From assembly GCA_028873925.1 (NCBI GenBank), contig JAPPNA010000162.1, forward strand, positions 1 to 64,000: DNA of 64,000 nucleotides. The letters are read 5' to 3'. Shown here in pieces: positions 18,150-28,029 of the stretch; position 1 is the stretch's first letter; each line of letters begins with the position of its first letter. This stretch comes from Bacteroidota bacterium. Its GTDB lineage: Bacteria > Bacteroidota > Rhodothermia > Rhodothermales > Bin80. The position numbers and the translations under genes are program-made. The notes beneath the pieces were generated by a model, which worked only from the letters and a program-made list of their open reading frames with translations, was not told the DNA's origin and did no database searches.

Positions 18150-20009
18150 ATGCAAGACACCATTTATTCAGCCGTATTCGTTGATTTTGACAACATATTC
18201 CTGGGGTTGACCCGAACCAAGGGAGCCGCTTCGGCCCATTCGTTCGCCTCGGACCCGGGAGGCTGGCTGAGCTGGCTCACCCGGTACACGGGATCCGAGG
18301 GAGATTCGGACGAGAAGGCCAGTTCCTGGCTGAGCTGGCTCAGTTTGAACCGAAGCAGGACTTCTCCACCGGATTCCGTAGGGGTTCGTGAGATTATTGT
18401 GCGCCGGTGCTACCTCAATCCGACTTCCTTCTGGCGTTACCGCCAGCCGTTTGCGCAAGCCGGATTTGAAGTTGTTGACTGTCCGTCTCTGACCCAGAAG
18501 AACAAGAGCGGTGCAGATATCCGTATTGTATTGGACATCATGGATCTTCTGCAGCAGCGTGATCCGTTGATCAATGAATTCATCATCATGTCCGGGGATG
18601 CGGACTTTACGCCTGTGGTGCTTCGCCTTCGTCAGCGGGGACGTCGGATCATGGTGATGATGACTCGAAACGCCGCGAATGCTTATCTCGCGGCCGCGAA
18701 CGCGGTCATCGACTCGGACGAGTTTGAGTCCAAAGCATTGAGTGATGTACCGATGCCGGAACCTAAGGCGGTCCCGGTCCAAAAGCCTGCAGAGGACCAC
18801 GCCGACAAGGATCTAAGTGCGGTGGATGTGCTGATCAAATCTGAGCTGGTTGAATCAGCCTCCCCTGTTCGGGGGGCCGTTGTGGCGCAGCAGATTGCTA
18901 ACCGATTTGATACTTCTGACTGGTTCGGCTATGGGAGCTTCAGGTCCTTTATTGAAGTCCGACTCAAGCCGATGGGATTCAAATACGCGGTGCAGGGCAC
19001 CCGCGATTACATTTATGATCCGACCCGACATGCAAATCCATTCCGGGAATTGTCCAAACCTGCGACACGTACGAATCGGAGTTCCAGTCTGCTTCCACGC
19101 ATTGATGCCTTTATTGCGGACACTGTTTCCGAGTCCGCTTCAGGTATGGTTGGCGGCGGGAAGATGGCCAAACTGCTGCGGGACCGATTCGGCTCCGGTT
19201 GGTACGGCTACGATTCATTCAAGGACTTTATCAACGCGCGCGCGGCGGAATTGGGACTGGAATTCCATGTTGCGGGGAGCCTCAATCAGGTCTTCGACCC
19301 CAATCGCTACAATCCTGCTGATGGCAACGGCCAGGGCACGGATGCAGGTGCGCAGTTTGAGGTCGCCGAAGTGGACCGGTGCATAACAGAGGCTCTGGGC
19401 AGATCCGAAACCCCCATTCTTGGCGTTCGGATGGCGCAGATTATTCAGGGCGAATTTGATACCGATGACTGGTTCGGATACGGGAAATTCAAGATTTTCC
19501 TTACCGATCGCGCCCAAAACCTCCAACTGACCTACATAACGACCGAAGATGGCCGCACCTGGATATTCGATCCGGCCCGCCATGAAGATCCGAGGTCAAA
19601 AGCCGTTCCTCACCTGCTTAGCGAAGAGAAGCACTCCGAACTGGTGGCGCTGGTGACCCCCGTTGCCGAGGCCTCGGGACTACCGCTGTTCAGCGTAGCA
19701 GTGTACAGAAAACTCTTCCGCATTATGGCCGAGGAATACAAGAAAGACGGATACGAATACGGGCGCATGGTGCAGTCGGTAAGCGGGCGGTTGAATGCGG
19801 AACTGATTCCAGTAACAGATTTTGAGGTGAGCTGGATCTTGGACGCGCTGGAGCAGGTCGGCTTTTCATTTGCCAATCCCAATCAGGTTACCGCTGGCAA
19901 CCTGTCCTTCTACTACCACTATTATGTCAGTGAGGATGTCAAGGCCCGGTGGGGCAGCCTTAATGAAGATCAGGAGGAACTGCTCCGATTCTGGCTGCGC
20001 ACCGGGTAG
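18150..20009 (+). CDS. NYN-domain RNase with three OST-HTH/LOTUS domains
   Basis: A 619-residue protein. The N-terminal NYN (PIN-like) nuclease domain, residues 1-190, shows the acidic site: VFVDFDNI with D12 and D14, NKSGADIRIVLD with D123, and IIMSGDADFTPVV with D150 and D152. Three OST-HTH/LOTUS domains follow at about 225-290, 317-390 and 408-480, each with the WFGYGSF or WYGYDSF-like motif, and then a C-terminal helical domain of about 120 residues. LOTUS domains bind RNA, often G-quadruplex RNA, or protein partners. An RNA-degrading role is likely by family (LabA/MARF1-like). It is a single gene; the ATG at 18150 starts right at the first NYN strand. Confidence 0.88.
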   Translation: MQDTIYSAVFVDFDNIFLGLTRTKGAASAHSFASDPGGWLSWLTRYTGSEGDSDEKASSWLSWLSLNRSRTSPPDSVGVREIIVRRCYLNPTSFWRYRQPFAQAGFEVVDCPSLTQKNKSGADIRIVLDIMDLLQQRDPLINEFIIMSGDADFTPVVLRLRQRGRRIMVMMTRNAANAYLAAANAVIDSDEFESKALSDVPMPEPKAVPVQKPAEDHADKDLSAVDVLIKSELVESASPVRGAVVAQQIANRFDTSDWFGYGSFRSFIEVRLKPMGFKYAVQGTRDYIYDPTRHANPFRELSKPATRTNRSSSLLPRIDAFIADTVSESASGMVGGGKMAKLLRDRFGSGWYGYDSFKDFINARAAELGLEFHVAGSLNQVFDPNRYNPADGNGQGTDAGAQFEVAEVDRCITEALGRSETPILGVRMAQIIQGEFDTDDWFGYGKFKIFLTDRAQNLQLTYITTEDGRTWIFDPARHEDPRSKAVPHLLSEEKHSELVALVTPVAEASGLPLFSVAVYRKLFRIMAEEYKKDGYEYGRMVQSVSGRLNAELIPVTDFEVSWILDALEQVGFSFANPNQVTAGNLSFYYHYYVSEDVKARWGSLNEDQEELLRFWLRTG

Positions 20010-20016
20010 GCCGGGT

Positions 20017-22161
20017 TCACCGTGCGGGGAGGGCAAAAGCCAGATAGGTGTCGCCTGATCGGGTCCCCATCTTGCCGCCGCCGGCGGCAATGACTACATA
20101 CTGGCGGCCGTCCACCGCGTAGGTCGCCGGTGTCGCATATCCGCCTGCGGGCAGATGTGCTTCCCAGAGAACAGTTCCGGTATCTTTGTCAAAGGCGCGT
20201 AACCGTTCATCCTGGGAGGCCGCAATAAACAGCAACCCGCCGGCGGTCACCACCGGACCGCCATAATTCTCTGTCCCGGTCGGCGGAATCCCGCGCTCCG
20301 TCAGCTCCGCAAATTCACCCAGCGGCACCGTCCACTCGTACTCACCGGTGTTGAGATTGATGGCATTGAGGGTACCCCACGGCGGCTTTACGGCCGGATA
20401 GCCATCCTGGTCAAAAAACCGATTGTACCCGGTATGACCATACGGCGAACCGGCAAAGGACTCGCTCATTCGGGCGGCATCTTCACTATCGGGGGTAGCG
20501 GCAGCTTCCATAGTCTCCCCAAACAGGAATCCGACCAGGGCCGACACTTCCGCCTCATTCAGGAAGCCGAAGGATGGCATAAATCCGGTGCCGCGCATAA
20601 TCTGCGAGCGCACCTCATCCATGGTAAATCGGGCACCGAGTCCGGCCAGCGCAGGCATGGACTGATCGGAACTGCCCTCCAGCGCCGCGCCGTGGCACCC
20701 CGCGCAGTAGCGGGCATAGAGACCATCACCCGACGAGGCATTGTCAGGATTGAGCTCGACCATGGTGAGAATCCACGGCATTTCGTTGCTGTTGACATAG
20801 AGAATGCCGGTGGTTGGATCATAGCCTGCACCGCCCCATTCCGCACCGCCATCGAAGCCTGGAAAGATCATCGTACCCTGTGTACTCGGCGGCACGAACT
20901 GGCCGTTGGAGCGCGTGGTTTTGAATCGCTCCAGCACATAGGCATGAGACTCCGGCGAGAGGTCGGTAATGTCTTCTTCATCAAACTGCTGCCGGGCAAA
21001 GGGTGCCGGTTTGAGCGGGAGGATCTGGGTGGGCCAGGCTTCTTCACCACGCAGGTCTGATGCGGGGAATGACCGCTCTTCCACTGGAAACAGCGGCTCA
21101 CCGGTCTCCCGGTCCAGCAGAAAAACATGCCCGCTCTTGGTAACCTGGGCAACCGCATCAACCTGCTCACCATCATGTTCCACCGTGACGAGATTCGGCG
21201 GCGCGGGCAGATCCCGATCCCAGATGTCATGGCGCACGATCTGATAGTGCCAGATGCGTTCTCCGGTCAGCGCATTCAAGGCGAGCACGGAATTGGCGAA
21301 CAGATTTTCTCCGATACGATTGCCGCCCCAAAAGTCAAATGCTGCCGAACCGGTGGGCAGATACACGATACCGCGCACTACATCAAGGCTCAGCCCTGTC
21401 CATGCGTTGGCCCCGCCGCTGTACGTGTACGCTTCTGGGGGCCATGTTTCGTAGCCGAATTCTCCGGGGTGGGGGATCGTGTGGAATATCCATTCAATAT
21501 CACCTGTGCGCAGGTCGTACGCGCGGATATGTCCGGGCGCTGAACGGATTCCTTCCGACAGTGAACTTCCCTGAATCAGCAGGTTTCGGTAGATGATACC
21601 CGGCGTGCGCGCGGTTACGGAGAGCCCCGTGACATCCCGGTCCAAGCCCAGCCGCAAATTCACAAATCCCTCTTCCCCGAAGTCGGCTATCGGCATTCCG
21701 GTAGCCGCATCCAGCGCGAAAAGGCGCGCTCCGGCCACCATCATGATTTGGGGCCGATGGGTGGCATCCCCTTCCCAGTAGGCAACGCCCCGATTGATGC
21801 CGGGGCCTTCCAGCACCGCTCCGGCTTCAAAAGGGTCAAAGGTCCAGATTTCCTCTCCTGTCGCCGCGTGCAGCGCAAAGACCGCCAGCCGGGGTGATGT
21901 CCCGTACAGCACGGTATCGACAACGATTGGGTTGCACTGGATTTGAGTGCGTCCAGAGGTGTCCGCATCGTTCGTACTGAACGTCCAGGCCAATTCCAGC
22001 TCAGCCACATTGCTGCGGTTGATGTTCTCCAAGGTGGAATAATGACTGCTGGTAGGGTCCCCCAGATACACCGACCAGGACGTATAGGGATCGTCGGGCG
22101 GTGGGGTTGGACGCGGCTGGCAGGCAGCCATAAAAACAAACAGCAATAGTGGCCAGCGCAT
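20017..22161 (-). CDS. PQQ-dependent dehydrogenase with inserted cytochrome c domain, lipoprotein
   Basis: A 714-residue quinoprotein that should oxidise a sugar or alcohol outside the cytoplasm and pass electrons to its own heme. Lipobox MAAC lies at about residues 11-14. Propeller repeats such as LHAATGEEIWTFDPFEAG, LNALTGERIWHYQIVRHD and LDRETGEPLFPVEE match the glucose-dehydrogenase-type PQQ family. A heme c site, CAGCH at residues 486-490, lies in an inserted cytochrome domain before the last blades, with a methionine-rich stretch (FMPSFGFL) as likely sixth ligand region. It converges with the NYN gene, the stops being seven bases apart. Confidence 0.92.
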   Translation of the reverse strand: MRWPLLLFVFMAACQPRPTPPPDDPYTSWSVYLGDPTSSHYSTLENINRSNVAELELAWTFSTNDADTSGRTQIQCNPIVVDTVLYGTSPRLAVFALHAATGEEIWTFDPFEAGAVLEGPGINRGVAYWEGDATHRPQIMMVAGARLFALDAATGMPIADFGEEGFVNLRLGLDRDVTGLSVTARTPGIIYRNLLIQGSSLSEGIRSAPGHIRAYDLRTGDIEWIFHTIPHPGEFGYETWPPEAYTYSGGANAWTGLSLDVVRGIVYLPTGSAAFDFWGGNRIGENLFANSVLALNALTGERIWHYQIVRHDIWDRDLPAPPNLVTVEHDGEQVDAVAQVTKSGHVFLLDRETGEPLFPVEERSFPASDLRGEEAWPTQILPLKPAPFARQQFDEEDITDLSPESHAYVLERFKTTRSNGQFVPPSTQGTMIFPGFDGGAEWGGAGYDPTTGILYVNSNEMPWILTMVELNPDNASSGDGLYARYCAGCHGAALEGSSDQSMPALAGLGARFTMDEVRSQIMRGTGFMPSFGFLNEAEVSALVGFLFGETMEAAATPDSEDAARMSESFAGSPYGHTGYNRFFDQDGYPAVKPPWGTLNAINLNTGEYEWTVPLGEFAELTERGIPPTGTENYGGPVVTAGGLLFIAASQDERLRAFDKDTGTVLWEAHLPAGGYATPATYAVDGRQYVVIAAGGGKMGTRSGDTYLAFALPAR

Positions 22162-22665
22162 GAGTAAACGGTTTTCACGGTGCCAATATAATCGTTCAAC
22201 TCACATCGGTCCGTGCGAATCACCCAATCTGATACAGCCTTGACCCAACAGACCGCTGAACAGGCCGGGAAAGCCAGTGCTTGAATCAATACTTCAATGC
22301 CAGCTCTTCATAGTGGCCGCGGATTCAGCTGCGCAAGCTGGCCAGCCCCACCATTGATTTTCCGCTTGGAGCCTGTAGCCGCCGCAGAAGATGGATTTGT
22401 CTGGAGCTGCGAGGCAGCAGCTCTGATTAAGGGCTTCTTGGAGGCGAGCTTGGTTCAAGATCATCCGGGGAAAGTCATGGAACGGTGCCCTAACCCTGGG
22501 CTTGGCAGAATTCTTCAGCGGATCTTACACGCCAAACCGAGTGGCGGTCCTGGCAATTCAGCAACAGCCCTTGGGCAGGGACAGATTCGGCAGTTCACAC
22601 CGTCCTACACTATTGACCGATGAAGTACAAACCGATTGGGATCCTCTAATCTCTTGATATCCGGC
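22162..22665. other. Intergenic gap without recognisable gene
   Basis: About 500 bases upstream of the PQQ dehydrogenase and downstream of the broken rloB copy. It should contain the promoter of the dehydrogenase. Open frames here (for example 22297-22623 plus) show no family resemblance. Considering the decay next door it is probably eroded sequence. Confidence 0.45.
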
Positions 22666-23028
22666 TCACCTGCATCGGAAACACTTTGGCCAATTTTCCA
22701 TCTTGGTGAGATCCGCAACCATCGTGGTCGTACCAGGTCGGTTCATCCAATCCTTTCCATAACATGTCGGACGAAGCTTAGCGCGGCAAATGGCCATTTG
22801 AATTCGAAGTGCAGTAGGAGCCAGCATTACAAACGTTGGGTTGTAGAAACCCAGTCCGAGCCGATCATCAGACTGCCCCCACTGACGTAAGTCATTGAGA
22901 GCTTCAATTGGCCAGCTATTGCGGTCTACGACAATCCAAGCTCCATCAATTGCTCCCAATGGTTCCTGCCCAAGATACTGGCGCATTTTGCTGACCGTCA
23001 TCCTGGAGGCAGTTTGAATCGGTGCCTT
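22666..23028 (-). pseudogene. rloB: RloB-like gene, 3' fragment
   Basis: The translation contains MRQYLGQEPLGAIDGAWIVV, continued by DRNSWPIEALNDL, LGLGFYNPTFVMLAP and a helical tail. This matches the middle and C terminus of RloB (AbiLii-like) proteins, where the DxAWxVxDxD and SNPxFExWLL signatures are usual; here SNP has become YNP and FELWLLLHF is eroded. The 5' part of the same gene lies beyond the IS30-like remnant at 23973-24125, in the same orientation. The open frame itself extends to 23169, but the residues upstream of about 23028 do not look like RloB. Confidence 0.7.
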
Positions 23029-23301
23029 ATGCCGGAAACGCCGGATTGTCGGGACCGGACATACGCAGCCACCATTCCTGGCAGGATCCGATGCCGACAT
23101 CCCGGAACTGCCCGTGCAGACACCGCCCGGCTGGACAGTTCCCTTAAGCACGCCGGAACCGTGCGACACCGGGGCGCTTATTGGTTACGATTAAAGCCTG
23201 GCTACTTGAATTGAACCTTCAGGCCGGTCTCCACCTGATTGTGCGACAAGTAACCGGCCTTATGAACTGCGAAACGCAACACCCCTGAAATTAGCGTTAG
23301 G

Positions 23302-23936
23302 GTGCCGATGGATGAGGAATTCGTGAAGGGGTGGTGTTCGGCCCAGGTAATGACGATAATAGGTGTGCACAAAAACCGGATTATCCCTAGCCAAGATCAG
23401 GCAACGAGCTGGCTCCGCACCCAGGAGAAGGGTGTCTCCCTATTGTGGATTTATCAGCTGGTCATCGAGGACCGGGCCCGCGGCGGCGATTTGCGCTTGC
23501 GCCGGAAGGGGAAGACGCGCCGTATGATGACGGACGAGGACAGGATGCCGAACCGGGTGGGGATTGCGTCACGCCCAGCGATAGTGGAGGAAAAGTCACG
23601 CATGGGAGACTGGGAGGTGGATTTTGTTGCGGGTATAATGGCTATGTGCTTACGCTGTGAGAGCGTAAGAGGAAGCTTTTGTTGATGAGCCAACTGGCCA
23701 ATAAGCAGGCCGACACGGTAAGGCGGGCCATTGTATGGCTGCTCGAGCCACACAAGCGGTGGGTACACAAGGTTACCACGGATGGCGGGGCGGAATTTGC
23801 GAAGCACGAAGTGTTCGCCAAGCGGCTGGGCGCTGCCGTGTATTTTGCGGATCCCTGTGCTTCGTGGCAGCGTGGACTGAGCGAGCATACCGTCAAGTCG
23901 CCCGGGGGTGAGATTCACCGGGCGATTCAGCGCTGA
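23302..23936 (+). mobile_element. IS30-family transposase remnant
   Basis: Parts of an IS30-type DDE transposase are clear: ARGGDLRLRRKGKTRR, RMPNRVGIASRPAIVEEKSR, MGDWEVDFVAG (first catalytic Asp), TTDGGAEFAKHEVF (second Asp) and WQRGLSEHT (Glu). The frame shifts near 23630 from frame 1 to frame 3, where GYNGYVLTL continues, a TGA then interrupts before ERKRKLLLMSQLANKQADTV. The N-terminal DNA-binding part is absent or unreadable, although vague resemblance reaches to about 23240. The copy cannot make a functional protein. I could not define terminal inverted repeats. It sits inside the rloB homologue. Confidence 0.85.
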
Positions 23937-23972
23937 GCAATTTACCTGGTGACTCCCTGTGTGCCCGTAGAT

Positions 23973-24125
23973 CTAAGGATTTTGACGGAAACTGCACTTT
24001 CGGGTCCTCCAAATCATAAGGAAATACTCTGGCTCGGCGACTTTGCCCTCGCAGGCGATGATGAACAAAGGTTTAGGCTCACGTAACTTCGGGGACCTGT
24101 GCGTAGAACTTCGGTGTCGGAGCAT
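23973..24125 (-). pseudogene. rloB: RloB-like gene, 5' fragment
   Basis: Starts with an ATG (24125-24123) that overlaps the rloA stop as TGATG, the usual coupling of rloA and rloB. The text REPKPLFIIACEGKVAEPEYF is split here as REPKPLFIIACEG and KVAEPEYF; it is the RloB Toprim-like start in which CEGxxTEPxYF is standard. After about 35 residues the frame is lost; another frame continues as AVSVKILRSTG, and then the transposase remnant begins. Together with 22666-23028 it represents one broken gene of about 200 codons. Confidence 0.75.
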
Positions 24126-25345
24126 CAGGGGGTAACTGGCAGGGAATCGTCTTGTTGGGCCATTGATGTGAAACCAAAGTGTGGCACGCCCCCAAGCTGA
24201 CCATTGATGTAGGCTCTGCGCAAATCGGTATCTGCCCGAAGACCTTTGAACTCGTTGAAGGAGTAGAGACGGGTCCCTCCACTGGACAGGCGTTCCGTAA
24301 CCCACATTTCGTCACGTCTGAGCAACAACTGATCCATGAGGTGAATGTCATGGGTGGTGAAAATAAGCTGCGAGCGACCATGCTCATTACATCTCTCCAG
24401 GAACGCTTCCACCAACTCGCGTGTCAGCGCAGGATGCAGGCTGCGCCCCAGCTCATCTATCACGCAGATAGTCCCCTGCTTGGGATCCGACAACTCAACC
24501 AGAAACGGCAACAATTCTATTAGATGCCGGGAGCCAGCTGACTCCATTACGATGTCAAAGGTGATAGCCGTTCCGTCGGCGTTTCGGTGGTTGGCCACTA
24601 GTTTTGCGGCACGCAATCGGACATCGTCCCGAGTGATAGAGAACAGCTGGCCAGTTGGTCCAGAAATAGTCACCCAATGATCCTCCCTAAGGGTGGCGAT
24701 AATGTCGCTTCTGACTTCCCCGAGCATTGGAACTGATTCAAGCGGGATCTCGGTGCTATTGAGATCTTCTATACCCGTGTTAAATTGTCTCAGCAAATGG
24801 CTGACTCGCCCTTTCAGTTGATTATCATGAGAAATTCGATGAGTGATGCCGATAGCCGGGCCGCCCAGTCGCAAATGCTCCCGGAACCAGTCGCTCACAG
24901 GGCGAAAGTGATCCACATTCTGAGATACCGAGTTAGTCAGAAAAAGCTCATTCTCCCGCGTGCCCTCAAATGCGAAACGCAAGAACTGAAGACGTTTCAT
25001 ACCCGGGGCGAATTCAATCCGGCCCCCATCGCGGGCAAACAATACTCTTTTACTCGCGCTGGTGACCCTAACGAGCTTCTCCGAGATCACCGCATCGGCT
25101 GCGACGCTAAAGCTGTCTCAAGAATGGTGTCGTCGATCAGCAGCTCAAAGGTGAAATGTGTCGGCAGGCGAATTGAATCGGAATCAAGCAGGAAGGGCTG
25201 CACCGGTATACGTTCGCCAAGCCGTGTACCATTCACCACAAGACTACGTGCGAGAGCGAGCGCAGCAACTAAGTTGGGCGCCTTGTGAAGTGCAGACCTC
25301 GCCAACCCGGCCACTCCCGTTCTTCCGAGCAAAGGCTGGCTTTGA
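24125..25345 (-). pseudogene. rloA: RloA-like AAA15 ATPase, frameshifted and 5' truncated
   Basis: Residues from 25090 down to 24125 form a clean 321-codon frame with the C-terminal half of an AAA15/AbiLi-type ATPase: CVIDELGRSLHPALTRELVE (Walker B and signature), QLIFTTHDIHLMD, and the usual end YINGQLGGVPHFG. The front half continues in another frame (25332-25087) with APNLVAALALARSLVVNGT and FTFELLIDDTILE, then shifts near 25100 into FSVAADAVISEKLVRVT. The P-loop is a degenerate RKNGSGRV in yet another frame near 25305-25330, and the first 40-50 residues are missing. At least two frameshifts, so non-functional. In intact systems this ATPase pairs with RloB in phage defence. Confidence 0.85.
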
Positions 25346-25849
25346 AGGTGGCTTGTGAATCAGAGCTGCGGTCAGTCCGCTAACGGCTGCAATCCAGGTC
25401 GCTAACATTTTGCTGCCATCCACATCACACGCATCCCAATTCCCCATCGTTCACTTATCCGACCCATCTGACCCCGGTAACCGGCGCACACCGGCCAAAG
25501 CGGCCATTCGGACCTGGATGCGAATGCTGGTGAGGTACGCGTTCGGTTCGAAATTCAATCCCCGTGCGGGTATTTGTACCCCGGTTGCACAGTCTCCAGG
25601 GATTCGATTGAGGATTACGTCAGGATTGCCGAGGAGTCAATGGCAGCGAGTCGGCCCCAACGGAGCCATGACCCACCATTGCCTCTACCATTCTGTCGGA
25701 CACATTATCCATCGGACCGAGCGAGTCCAAGGGGAATGTGCTCAAACTGCAGGATAACGCAAACCGGATCGCCGAATGACGCGCTTGATGGTAACCGACG
25801 TGGCCCGCTTAAGTCGGCATCGGCAGTCCGCAACTTCGGAGAAAGCATA
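25346..25849. other. Gap with possible unidentified gene remnant
   Basis: About 500 bases between the rloA remnant and the HAD gene. On the plus strand, frame 2 from about 25520 to 25660 reads DANAGEVRVRFEIQSPCGY and then LYPGCTVSRDSIEDYVRIAE, text with normal protein character that ends in chance-like sequence. I do not recognise it; it may be the tail of a lost gene. There is no start codon with a binding site ahead of it. Confidence 0.35.
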
Positions 25850-26575
25850 CTACTGCTGACCGGAATCCGCCGACTCGGGGGACAACTTGACATCCCCGCA
25901 CAGGTACTGCAGAATCGCGGAAGCGCTCTTGAAGGTCCGATGTGCTCCCACCTGTGTCAGTTCCCTGGCGCCGAAACTGCTGGTAAAGCCGATGACCGTG
26001 CAACCGGCCGCTGCTGCTGAGGCTACCCCGTACTTGGAATCCTCGATCACAAGACAGTCCGCAGGACGCGCATTCATACGGCTCGCGGCAAACTGGTAGG
26101 GCTGGGGGTTGGGCTTGGGATGCCTGATGTCTGCCGCCGTTACGACCATCGGGAAATATTTCCCGAGACCAAATCGCTGGAACGCGCGCACCTGATCCTT
26201 CTTGGCGGCAGACGTGACCAGTCCAAGCGGCCATTCTCGCCGGTGCATGAACTCAATCAGCTCCAGCATGCCCGGTATCAGTTCCACTTCCTGTGACAAC
26301 TCGGCGTATGCAGCAAACTTAGCATCCATAAGCGTGTCTGCATCCACCAGTCCCGCACCCCAGCGTTTGACAACCATCCGGCAGATTTCCTTCTCCGTCA
26401 GGCCCCGAAACAGCGGCGAGGCAGAAGCCGGAATCTCAATTTTGTAGGAACGCAGCGCCACCTGCAAGGCACGCTCATGGATGGGCTCAGAATCCAGAAT
26501 CACGCCATCCATATCAAACAATACGGCCTTGAATCCCGGCATATCGGTAGCTGAATGTGTCACTCTCGCAGTCAT
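25850..26575 (-). CDS. HAD-superfamily hydrolase, beta-phosphoglucomutase/GS1-like
   Basis: A 241-residue haloacid-dehalogenase-type phosphatase or phosphomutase. All four motifs are present: VLFDMDGVILDSEP (nucleophile Asp and acid/base Asp), VTSAAKK (motif II Ser), RHPKPNPQPY (Lys) and CLVIEDSKYGV (acidic motif IV). The helical cap between motif I and II includes PLFRGLTEKEI, fitting subfamily I with alpha cap. Substrate is unclear; sugar phosphate is typical. The ATG at 26542 (M-PGFKAVLFD) is an alternative start closer to the family norm. It looks intact, although it is flanked by pseudogenes on both sides. Confidence 0.88.
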   Translation of the reverse strand: MTARVTHSATDMPGFKAVLFDMDGVILDSEPIHERALQVALRSYKIEIPASASPLFRGLTEKEICRMVVKRWGAGLVDADTLMDAKFAAYAELSQEVELIPGMLELIEFMHRREWPLGLVTSAAKKDQVRAFQRFGLGKYFPMVVTAADIRHPKPNPQPYQFAASRMNARPADCLVIEDSKYGVASAAAAGCTVIGFTSSFGARELTQVGAHRTFKSASAILQYLCGDVKLSPESADSGQQ

Positions 26576-26964
26576 ATCATTGAATTTCAGATCCGATTCG
26601 CCTCAATAATAGTCATCTGCGGCGATTCCGCCCCCTGTTTTTGGCGACTGTTAGAATTGGGAGTCGCGACAAATAGAATTTGGGGGCTTCAAGCCGCTTT
26701 GTGCGTGAACGGGCCGTATGTGTTGCCCGCGCCCACGATCAACTCGCTGCGGCATTCAAGATACGGTCGCCGGATTGTTTGGCCTTAACTTCGCGAAAGA
26801 TGCGGCAGGTTGCGCAGTCAGCCGGCCGGCCTATCCATGCGCCTCCGGCTGGCCCGGATAGCACTTTGCGACTCAGCACCATAATCAGCGAGTGCGCTGG
26901 GAAGCGAACGCGTAATGTCGCGCGCGCACAGGACCGGCGAACTCTTCGTCAATATTCAACCGAA
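26576..26964. other. Gap upstream of the HAD gene
   Basis: About 390 bases. It should carry the HAD promoter on the minus strand. Plus-strand frame 26680-27303 is open but runs antisense through the decayed propeller gene and has no protein-like signature. Nothing else seen. Confidence 0.4.
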
Positions 26965-28029
26965 TTACACCACCACACGCTCACCCGAGGCAGTACGCCG
27001 GACACCGTAAGCATGATCAGCTGTGATCACTTGCAACGCGAGATCTTTGGGCAGTACGAATTCACCAACCAATTCGCCGGCGGAATCAAGCACCTGCCAC
27101 AGACGATCGCCGGCAACATCCTCCGGGGGATTCCCCCGCCAGACATGTCCCCGCGAATCCACTGCAAGCCGGTCATAGACGGGCTTGAACTCAGGCGTAG
27201 CCCTGCGCACATCTTCGCTCATTCTGGAGGGAAGATCAGCACGAATTACGGGCACTGGTTCGTGCGGATGTCGGATAGTACGTACCGAATCACCGGTAGG
27301 TGATGTTACGCAAATGGCAATTTCCCCGGACCACCCGGAATACAGAGGGTATCGGGGCTCATAATAAAGCGAAGAGCCCGGGCAAAACTGACTAACGATA
27401 CAGCCGGGCGGCCATCTTTGAGGAAGACTGCGAGATCAATGTTAGGCAGGCGGGCGAGCTCGCGCACGACATCTCCAGACCAGGAGGTCTGAACGGTAGA
27501 TCAATAGCGATCCTGGCCTACATTGCTGGTGCGGAGGCCCATGGAGTAAGTCATGATGGGGCCAATGCCGGAAACCCCCAATAATTTTCCAGGAAACCGT
27601 AGTACATCGTCTCCGGCATAGCGAATCTCCCGCACATAGCCTCGATCAGACAGACGAAAGATGTGCACCCGGTCACGCGTGCCATCAGCAACTTAAACTG
27701 AATCGGAAGGGCCAACGGCTACTCCGTTCACTTCAACGAACTCACCGGGGCCCTCGCCCTCGCGGCCGACGCTGCCGAGCAGTGACTCTTGAGCCGAGAA
27801 CACCACTACCTCGGGGGCGAATCAGCCGATACCACGATCCGACCCTGTGAATCCACCGCCAGTCCCCGTATCCGTCCGAATATATAGCCATCCGCCCCTC
27901 TTCACCAATGCGTCGTACTGCGCTAAACCGAAATTCCGGCGCACTGACCTGAGCTTGCCCGAAGGTCGCCCAGGGCAACACTATGCAGGCAGCAAACAGC
28001 GCAGCAAGGGGCTGACATTCCATGCCCAT
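26965..28029 (-). pseudogene. Decayed six-bladed beta-propeller secreted protein
   Basis: An NHL-type propeller gene in several pieces. The start at 28029/28023 gives a signal peptide (LAALFAACIVLPWATFGQAQ) and FRFSAVRRIGEEG. The frame shifts near 27890 to GYIFGRIRGLAVDSQGRIVV; further on, VGREGEGPGEFVEVNGVAVG is followed by PSDSV, a TAA codon, and VADGTRDRVHIFRLSD. The last piece (27255-26965) reads LAVDSRGHVWRGNPPED and ADHAYGVRRTASGERVVV, a typical end of this family. Frameshifts and at least one stop show it is not functional. The intact protein would have been about 350 residues and exported. Confidence 0.8.

Noticed and set aside
25540-25575. tRNA-like GGTTCGAA text
   Set aside because: No matching acceptor or anticodon stems could be drawn around it.
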